A stretch of DNA of 20,144 nucleotides from JAHDBG01 sp963922315 (GTDB lineage Bacteria; Pseudomonadota; Gammaproteobacteria; Chromatiales; Chromatiaceae): positions 1 through 20,144 of the forward strand of contig CAWUID010000038.1 in the NCBI GenBank assembly GCA_963922315.1, in the 5' to 3' direction. A program made the translations under genes and the position numbers. Below, in pieces: positions 15,475 to 20,144 of the stretch. A model generated the notes under the pieces. It saw nothing but the letters and a program-made list of their open reading frames with translations, made no database searches and was not told the origin of the DNA. How positions within the stretch are numbered: position 1 is the stretch's first letter; every line of letters starts with the position of its first letter.

Positions 15475-15756
15475 TCAGTCGCTGCTGGTCTTTTTTTCGG
15501 ACTGAGTTTTTTTATCCGATGAACTGGGCTTGTCTGCTGGTTTGTCAGCCTTTTTGTCATCTGGCTTTTTCGGTTTATCTTTAAAATCGGTAACATACCA
15601 GCCGCTACCCTTTAATTGAAAGCCTGCGGCTGAAATCAGTTTCACCAGAGAGGGTTGATGGCATGCCGGGCAGTCAGTGAGGGGGGCGTCGCTCATTTTC
15701 TGCATTGCATCAAACTCATGGCCACAAGCAGAACAACGGTACTCATAGAAAGGCAT
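15475..15756 (-). CDS. FmdB-type zinc-ribbon protein with lysine-rich tail
   Basis: The 93-residue product has an N-terminal zinc ribbon, MPFYEYRCSACGHEFD with Cys8-Cys11 and Cys29-Cys32, the CxxC...CxxC pattern of the FmdB putative regulatory family. It continues through LISAAGFQLKGSGWYVTDFK, then a low-complexity Lys/Ser/Asp tail from about residue 59. Location directly upstream of aspS (37-nt gap) is a recurrent arrangement in beta- and gammaproteobacteria. The biochemical role is unknown. The ATG at 15756 has GGAAG 8 nt upstream. Confidence 0.9.
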   Translation of the reverse strand: MPFYEYRCSACGHEFDAMQKMSDAPLTDCPACHQPSLVKLISAAGFQLKGSGWYVTDFKDKPKKPDDKKADKPADKPSSSDKKTQSEKKTSSD

Positions 15757-15838
15757 GGTGTACTTCCGGATAAGCAGGATGTGGTGGGGAAACAGGTATG
15801 GCGTTGATGGCAGGCAGTGCGCTAGACTGCGGGCTGCT

Positions 15839-15860
15839 GCGCTCAGAGCGCGTTATTTTA
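15839..15860 (-). promoter_or_regulatory. Weak candidate promoter for the fmdB-aspS unit with a palindrome at the start
   Basis: In the 145-bp gap between divergent genes, the minus strand shows TAAAAT (15860-15855) as a possible -10. It is followed at once by the perfect 13-nt palindrome GCGCTCAGAGCGC (15839-15851). I see no good -35 at 16-18 nt. The rest of the gap holds nothing that I recognise apart from the SIMPL gene's ribosome-binding site. Confidence 0.25.
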
Positions 15861-15901
15861 ACCGATGTGTTTCAGGACAGGTATCAATCAGGAGTGAGTC
15901 A

Positions 15902-16597
15902 ATGAACAGGTCATGGTTTGTCGGTGGGATGCTGATGTTGAGTACTGCTATCAGCTGGGCGGCAGAAGCAGAATCGTATAATCGGGCGTCTTTCAGTGCA
16001 GAAGCACAGGTTGAGGTGCAACAGGATCTGCTGGTTGCCGTTTTGTCTGCACAACGTGAAGGGCGGAGGGCAGATCGTCTGGCGAGTGAGGTGAATCAGA
16101 TTATTCAGCAGGCAGTCGCGCAGGTGAAGCAACACAGTGGCATTAAAGTACGTACCTTGTCGTACCAGACTTATCCAATTCACGATAAGAAACGCAAATC
16201 ACGCTGGCGGGTGAGTCAGCGCTTGCGACTGGAAAGTCAGGATAGTCAGTTGTTAGGTGCAGTACTGGGCAAGTTACAAGCTGAATTGCAATTGCAATCG
16301 CTGGATTATCGGATTTCTCCGGCAATGCAGCAGCAAAACCAGTCGGCTCTGACTCAGGCCGCACTGAAAAATTTTCAGCAACGGGCGTTTGAAATTACCC
16401 GGGCACTGGGGATGAAACGATACAAACTGGTGCGGGTGAATGTGAATGGCGGTGGGCAGGGTCTTGTCCCGCGCCCGCTACGGCGCGAGCGGATGATGCT
16501 GGCTTCCGCAGATGCAGCAGCTCCGGTGACTCTGGAAGCAGGTACGCAACGTCTGAGCGTAACGGTGAATGGTGAGATTGAACTGTTTAGTAATTAA
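15902..16597 (+). CDS. Periplasmic SIMPL-domain (DUF541) protein
   Basis: This is the only plus-strand gene. The 231-residue product has a signal peptide (MNRSWFVGGMLMLSTAISWA, cut before about residue 21) and then a SIMPL/DUF541 domain. It begins with an alpha-helical stretch rich in Gln/Glu (VQQDLLVAVLSAQREGRRAD), a pattern of paired beta strands and helices (VRTLSYQTYPIHD; RWRVSQRLRLESQD), ALKNFQQRAFEITRALGM and a final LSVTVNGEIEL strand. Family members are periplasmic or outer-membrane proteins of poorly known function, some linked to oxidative stress. AGGAG lies 7 nt before the ATG at 15902; the longer frame from 15755 has no support. Its TAA stop is immediately followed by the gltA stop on the other strand. 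Confidence 0.85.
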   Translation: MNRSWFVGGMLMLSTAISWAAEAESYNRASFSAEAQVEVQQDLLVAVLSAQREGRRADRLASEVNQIIQQAVAQVKQHSGIKVRTLSYQTYPIHDKKRKSRWRVSQRLRLESQDSQLLGAVLGKLQAELQLQSLDYRISPAMQQQNQSALTQAALKNFQQRAFEITRALGMKRYKLVRVNVNGGGQGLVPRPLRRERMMLASADAAAPVTLEAGTQRLSVTVNGEIELFSN

Positions 16598-17890
16598 TTA
16601 CCCACGCTCAATAATGGGCTGGTAATCTCGTTGTTGAGCGCCCTGATATAACTGGCGTGGTCGGCCGATGCGTTGTTCCGGATCTTCCAGCATTTCGATC
16701 CAGTGGCTGACCCAGCCAGCGGTACGGGCAACGGCAAACATCGCAGTAAACATGTTTTCTGGTATGTTCAGGGCGCGGTAGATAATGCCAGAATAAAAAT
16801 CAACGTTCGGGTACAGGTTGCGCTCGATGAAATAGTCGTCGTTCAACGCAATCTCTTCCAGCCGCAAGGCCAGCTCAAACAGAGGGTTGTTCGTATCGGC
16901 ACTTTGTTCTAAGACGGCATAGCAGACGTCGCGGATGATTTTCGCGCGCGGGTCATAATTTTTGTACACCCGGTGGCCAAAACCCATCAGGCGAAACGGG
17001 TCATCTTTGTCTTTTGCCCGAGCAATATATTCAGATATTTTGTCAACGCTGCCGATCTGATTCAGCATGTTCAAGACGGCTTCGTTCGCGCCACCGTGTG
17101 CTGGTCCCCACAGAGAGGCGATGCCGGCCGAGATACACGCAAATGGATTCGCACCGGAGCTACCGACTAAGCGAACTGTTGAGGTTGAGGCATTTTGTTC
17201 GTGGTCAGCATGCAGGATAAACAGCAGGTTGAGTGCTTTTTCAGCCAACGGATCAATCTGGTAGGGTTCGCAGTGGGTGGCAAACATCATGCGCAGCATG
17301 TTGCCGATATAGCTGACCCGGTTGTCCGGATAAATGACCAGTTCACCTGCATTATGTTTGTAGGCAGCAGCAGCAATGGTCGGCATCTTCGCGATCAGCC
17401 GGTAGGCATTGCGGATACGATGTTCCGGGTTCTGGATATCAATCGTATCGTGATAAAACGCTGAGAGGGAGCCGACCACACCAACCATCATTGCCATCGG
17501 GTGTGCGTCGTAGTGAAAGCCCTCAAAGAATCGGAATAATCCTTCCTTCAGCATCGTGTGATTGGTGATGATGTGCTCAAACTCAGTAAATTCTGTCTGA
17601 GTAGGCAGCTCACCATGAATCAGCAGATAAGCGACTTCTAAAAAGCTGGCCTGTTCCGCCAGCTGTTCAATGGGGTAGCCACGGTAACGCAGAATTCCGG
17701 CATCGCCATCAATGTAGGTGATTTTACTATTACAACTGGCAGTGGATAAAAAGCCCGGATCCCGGGTGAACATGCCTGTCTGTTTGTACAAGGGTGCAAT
17801 GTCAACGGTGGACGGCCCTTCGGTGCCGCTGACGATGTCCAGTTTGAGGGCTTTATCGCCCAGCGTCAGAACTGCGTTTTGATCAGACAT
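16598..17890 (-). CDS. gltA: Citrate synthase (type II, hexameric family)
   Basis: It condenses oxaloacetate with acetyl-CoA to start the TCA cycle. The 430-residue product matches the E. coli type length and motifs: GILRYRGYPIEQLAEQ, HADHEQNASTSTVR, GPAHGGANEAVL with catalytic His265, GFGHRVYKNYDPRA with His306, and NVDFYSGII with Asp364. The ATG at 17890 has no evident Shine-Dalgarno. Upstream lie 28 bp and then repeat copy B. Downstream it converges with the SIMPL gene with no gap (TAA/TTA touching), so its transcript must run into the antisense of that gene unless it stops inside the coding region. Confidence 0.97.
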   Translation of the reverse strand: MSDQNAVLTLGDKALKLDIVSGTEGPSTVDIAPLYKQTGMFTRDPGFLSTASCNSKITYIDGDAGILRYRGYPIEQLAEQASFLEVAYLLIHGELPTQTEFTEFEHIITNHTMLKEGLFRFFEGFHYDAHPMAMMVGVVGSLSAFYHDTIDIQNPEHRIRNAYRLIAKMPTIAAAAYKHNAGELVIYPDNRVSYIGNMLRMMFATHCEPYQIDPLAEKALNLLFILHADHEQNASTSTVRLVGSSGANPFACISAGIASLWGPAHGGANEAVLNMLNQIGSVDKISEYIARAKDKDDPFRLMGFGHRVYKNYDPRAKIIRDVCYAVLEQSADTNNPLFELALRLEEIALNDDYFIERNLYPNVDFYSGIIYRALNIPENMFTAMFAVARTAGWVSHWIEMLEDPEQRIGRPRQLYQGAQQRDYQPIIERG

Positions 17891-17903
17891 AACACTGTCT
17901 ACA

Positions 17904-17931
17904 ATAGTAAATGCACAAGGGCACCTCTAAA
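17904..17931 (-). promoter_or_regulatory. Weak candidate gltA promoter using the edge of repeat copy B
   Basis: On the minus strand TTTAGA (17931-17926, inside the terminal repeat of copy B) is followed after 16 nt by TACTAT (17909-17904). Each matches the sigma-70 consensus at about four of six positions. The start site would fall only some 7 nt before the ATG, an unusually short leader, so the true promoter may be elsewhere, for example further inside the repeat. Confidence 0.22.
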
Positions 17932-18038
17932 AACTACTGTACTTGCAAAGACTTTGTTGAAAAATGCTCATGTACACTTTGTACACTGCGCTTTTTCGCC
18001 TTGTCTTTGCTTTGCTCGTGACGTTTTCAGAGGCGCCC
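17919..18038 (+). mobile_element. MITE-like inverted-repeat element, copy B (intact ends)
   Basis: The 120-bp element lies in the maeB-gltA gap. It begins GGGCACCTCTAAAAAC and ends GTTTTCAGAGGCGCCC, so the two ends are inverted repeats of about 16 bp with two mismatches. Internal short palindromes include TGTACA-CTT-TGTACA and CAAAG-A-CTTTG. About 75 bp of the left part is roughly 80 percent identical to copy A at 7241 downwards. It has no coding capacity, and no obvious target duplication in the flanks (CACAA and ATAAT). It is most like a miniature inverted-repeat transposable element mobilised by an unseen transposase; alternatively an RNA-forming intergenic repeat. Confidence 0.75.
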
Positions 18039-18050
18039 ATAATAGGCGAA

Positions 18051-18082
18051 TAAAAAAATGTACTTTGCAGTTCGGGCAAAGT
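18051..18082 (-). terminator. Rho-independent terminator after maeB
   Basis: On the minus strand ACTTTGC-CCGAACT-GCAAAGT (7-bp stem, 7-nt loop; a further G-C pair beyond one mismatch) is followed by ACA and seven T. It starts 14 nt after the maeB stop codon, before repeat copy B, so maeB and gltA are probably separate transcripts. Confidence 0.75.
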
Positions 18083-18095
18083 GCGCTTTCGGGTG

Positions 18096-19346
18096 TCAGC
18101 GTGAACGGGCGACACCTGTATCTATGGCAGCCTGTGCTACTGCAGGTGGTACAACATCTGCCAGTCGTGGATCCAGTGGTTTCGGCAGGATGTAGTCCGG
18201 CCCGAAGGTAAGGGCTTCCACACCATACGCATCCAGCACACTTTGCGGTACAGGTTTTTGCGTCAGGTCTTTCAAGGCATGAACCGCAGCAATGTGCATT
18301 TCGCGGTTAATTTTACTGGCTCTTACATCCAGTGCACCCCGGAAAATGAAAGGAAAGCCGAGTACATTGTTCACTTGGTTCGGATAATCAGATCGTCCGG
18401 TTGCCATGATCAGATCATCCCGCGCCGCCAGTGCAACAGCCGGGCGAATTTCTGGTACCGGGTTAGATAGCGCAAATACTACGGGTTTAGGTGCCATGGT
18501 CGCGAGCATATCTGCACTGACCAGGTCCGGGCCGGATAAGCCGATAAAGACGTCGGCACCATCCATGGCTTCGGCCAGAGTGCGTTTGTCTGTGTCAATG
18601 GCAACACTGGCTTTGTACTTGTTCAGACCTTCCCGCTGGGTATGAATGACGCCCTGGCGATCCAGCATAAAAATGTTGTTATGTTGTGCGCCCATCGCTT
18701 CCAGCAGACGTACTGAAGCAATACCGGCGGCACCAGCGCCCAACACGACGATTTTCGCATCTGCCAGTTGTTTGCCCTGTAGTTCCAGTGCGTTCAGTAA
18801 ACCGGCTGAAATAATGATTGCTGTGCCATGCTGATCATCATGAAATACCGGGATATCCAGTGCTTCTACCAGGGCATCTTCGACTTCAAAACAGTGTGGC
18901 GCAGCCAAATCTTCCAGGTTGATACCACCGAAGGTAGGTGCGATATTTTTTACAGTTTCGATAAAAGTTTGTGGGTCGGCAGCATCAACTTCAATATCAA
19001 ACACGTCGATATCAGCAAAACGCTTGAATAAGACACCCTTACCTTCCATGACCGGTTTGCCAGCAAGTGCACCGGTGTTACCCAGTCCGAGCACTGCTGT
19101 GCCGTCAGTAATGACTGCGACCAGGTTGCCTTTTGCCGTGTATTTGTAGGCATCTTCTGCATTTTTTGCGATTCGCCGCACGGGTTCTGCGACTCCTGGT
19201 GTATAAGCCAGTGACAGGTCACGTGCTGTAACCGCTGGTTTGGTCAGTTCAACACTGATTTTGCCGGGCCGCGGATTTTGATGGTAAGCCAGTGCGGCCT
19301 GATTAATTTCAAAATCTGCATCTTGTTGCTTGTCACAGTCGGACAT
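18096..19346 (-). CDS. maeB: Malic enzyme (NAD(P)-dependent, short form without phosphotransacetylase domain)
   Basis: It decarboxylates malate to pyruvate while reducing NAD(P). The 416-residue product has the N-terminal malic domain with AYTPGVAEP (catalytic Tyr48), MEGKGVLFKRFADIDVFDIE (Lys103), NLEDLAAPHCF (Glu145/Asp146) and FHDDQHGTA (Asp170/Asp171). The Rossmann domain follows with VVLGAGAAGIA (G203-x-G-x-x-G208), and then SNPVPEI. E. coli MaeB (759 residues) carries an extra C-terminal Pta-like domain, absent here, so the gene name is by similarity to the malic part. The choice of NADP or NAD cannot be read with confidence. AGGAG lies 8 nt before the ATG at 19346. It follows rpmE by 52 nt and ends at its own terminator. 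Confidence 0.93.
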   Translation of the reverse strand: MSDCDKQQDADFEINQAALAYHQNPRPGKISVELTKPAVTARDLSLAYTPGVAEPVRRIAKNAEDAYKYTAKGNLVAVITDGTAVLGLGNTGALAGKPVMEGKGVLFKRFADIDVFDIEVDAADPQTFIETVKNIAPTFGGINLEDLAAPHCFEVEDALVEALDIPVFHDDQHGTAIIISAGLLNALELQGKQLADAKIVVLGAGAAGIASVRLLEAMGAQHNNIFMLDRQGVIHTQREGLNKYKASVAIDTDKRTLAEAMDGADVFIGLSGPDLVSADMLATMAPKPVVFALSNPVPEIRPAVALAARDDLIMATGRSDYPNQVNNVLGFPFIFRGALDVRASKINREMHIAAVHALKDLTQKPVPQSVLDAYGVEALTFGPDYILPKPLDPRLADVVPPAVAQAAIDTGVARSR

Positions 19347-19398
19347 AGCGCTTTCTCCTGATCGGTCAGATAGGTATGTGGCTGAATCCGGGGTAATG

Positions 19399-19602
19399 TC
19401 AGCGCCGGAATCGCTTGTTGAATTTGTCTACGCGTCCCGCAGTATCAACAATTTTCTGCTGCCCGGTATAAAAAGGATGGCAGGCAGAACAGACTTCGAC
19501 CTGAAGTTGTTTGCTGTGGTAAGTTGAGCGTGTGCTGAAACTGTTGCCGCAGCTGCAGACGACCTGTACATCATGATAGTTTGGGTGAATGTTTACTTGC
19601 AT
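19399..19602 (-). CDS. rpmE: 50S ribosomal protein L31 (zinc-binding type)
   Basis: The 67-residue product is a zinc-containing L31: VVCSCGNSFSTRST and VCSACHPFYTG carry the paired cysteines, and the end GRVDKFNKRFRR matches the family's C-terminus, slightly shortened. Zinc-type L31 is generally replaced by a cysteine-free paralogue under zinc starvation (family knowledge; no paralogue is in this window). I start at the ATG at 19602 because homology begins at MQVNIHP and GGAGA precedes it; an ATG at 19659 would add 19 residues without support. Confidence 0.96.
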   Translation of the reverse strand: MQVNIHPNYHDVQVVCSCGNSFSTRSTYHSKQLQVEVCSACHPFYTGQQKIVDTAGRVDKFNKRFRR

Positions 19603-19662
19603 TAAGTTCTCCAGACAGACTTTGCAGCATGAGTATGTTGTGCCGACACGTAAGCGCACGGC

Positions 19663-19691
19663 ATGTTACTGAAAAATGGTCGTCAGCGCAA
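19663..19691 (-). promoter_or_regulatory. Candidate rpmE promoter
   Basis: On the minus strand TTGCGC (19691-19686), a 17-nt spacer and TAACAT (19668-19663) would start transcription about 55 nt before the rpmE ATG. The match is only moderate, but it is the best-spaced pair that I see in the region. Confidence 0.3.
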
Positions 19692-20090
19692 ATTCGGGGG
19701 CAGAATCAATTTACATCGTGGGTGAGGTATGAAATCTCGCTCACGACCAAAAGGATGAGGGTTACGTCTCTCCCTCTTTGGAATCCTCCGCTATGTTGTC
19801 CTCGTCATAAGCAATGGGGATCTGCAGAATAGAATAATCACCATGATCCTTGTGGGGCGACAGTTTGGTTGGGAATTATGGGATTGGCTGGTATTGGATG
19901 AGATTAAGTGGGATGTTGTTATTTTTCAATGAGTTAGAAGACTTTTCTGGAGTTTGGGAGTTTTCGGTGAAGTCTGCTTGGTTGGGAAATCGGCGGGCTT
20001 TTTTTATGCCTGCGACAAATTCGTTGGGAAATTTAAACGATTTTGAGCATTAAGGCACATGTCTGAGGTGGGATTTAAGGAGGTTTAAAT
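19692..20090 (+). other. About 400 bp with no credible gene
   Basis: I find no recognisable protein or RNA here. Two short open frames (around 19581-19832 and 19850-20053) lack ribosome-binding sites and resemble nothing. From about 19850 the plus strand is strongly G+T-rich and carries GTTGGGAA followed by A/T three times (19868-19877, 19981-19990, 20023-20032). The stretch may be decayed sequence or the flank of an insertion. Confidence 0.5.
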
Positions 20091-20144
20091 GTAACTATTC
20101 AGCGGTTCTGGACATTGTGTCACGAGATGAGGTATTTTTTGTCG
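20091..20144 (+). mobile_element. Possible terminal repeat of an IS66-family insertion sequence, cut by window edge
   Basis: The stretch starts GTAACTATTCAGCGG. IS66-family elements have terminal repeats beginning GTAA, and as I recall many members read close to this string. Only 54 bases are visible, with no coding region, so this is a recollection-based guess. The preceding AGGTTTAAAT would contain the 8-bp target duplication expected of the family if the element's other end lies beyond the window. Confidence 0.3.

Noticed and set aside
15438..15596. N-terminal extension of aspS by 53 residues
   Set aside because: It overlaps the fmdB-type gene and has no counterpart in the family; the ATG at 15437 gives the standard length.
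17879..18211. 110-codon plus-strand frame over the gltA-maeB gap
   Set aside because: It is read-through of repeat copy B and resembles the translated copy A only because the DNA repeats are similar; there is no ribosome-binding site.
19991..20007. GC-rich run followed by seven T (plus strand), terminator-like
   Set aside because: The upstream arm pairs only through a 5-bp stem with two G-T pairs, and no gene ends before it on that strand.
19850..20053. 67-codon tryptophan-rich frame in the right-hand gap
   Set aside because: It begins with TTG, has no ribosome-binding site and no family resemblance, and its composition reflects the G+T-rich strand.

Overview
The window is a stretch of core chromosome from a gammaproteobacterium of moderate GC content that is probably not an enterobacterium. 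Evidence for this is the lysC-csrA-tRNA-Ser(GCT) order, the rpsB-tsf-pyrH-frr-uppS-cdsA-dxr operon, an fmdB-type gene upstream of aspS, and an aspartyl-tRNA synthetase with the sequence features of the non-discriminating (Asp/Asn) type. I could not name a genus. All genes except one are on the minus strand, so the reading order runs from high to low coordinates.

Layout in reading order (right to left): the window opens with about 540 bp without a credible gene (19603-20144), whose far edge may be the end of an IS66-like insertion sequence. Then come rpmE (ribosomal protein L31), maeB (a short malic enzyme without the phosphotransacetylase domain) with a rho-independent terminator, a 120-bp element with terminal inverted repeats, and gltA (citrate synthase). 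The only plus-strand gene encodes a periplasmic SIMPL-domain protein, and its stop codon touches the gltA stop codon tail to tail. Divergent from it are an FmdB-type zinc-ribbon gene, aspS and an RDD-family membrane protein gene. Next is the operon rpsB-tsf-pyrH-frr-uppS-cdsA-dxr, preceded by a clear extended -10 promoter and a structured leader. It covers ribosomal protein S2, EF-Ts, UMP kinase, ribosome recycling factor, undecaprenyl-PP synthase, CDP-diglyceride synthase and DXP reductoisomerase.

The usual continuation of that operon (rseP-bamA-skp-lpxD and so on) is missing. Instead, a second and diverged copy of the inverted-repeat element abuts the dxr stop codon and leads into an outer-membrane beta-barrel gene of the DUF481 type. 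After it come rnhA, dnaQ, dprA and topA (RNase H, the proofreading subunit, the DNA-uptake RecA loader and topoisomerase I), then lysC (aspartokinase) and csrA (global RNA-binding regulator). The csrA stop codon is only 4 nt from a tRNA-Ser that runs off the left edge.

Most of the window is ordinary housekeeping. The best candidates for something undescribed are the pair of MITE-like elements at 7133-7241 and 17919-18038. One of them appears to have supplied the promoter and ribosome-binding site of the DUF481 gene at what looks like a synteny breakpoint. The fused-looking csrA/tRNA-Ser arrangement and the structured rpsB leader come next. I found no defence system, CRISPR array, prophage or biosynthetic cluster.
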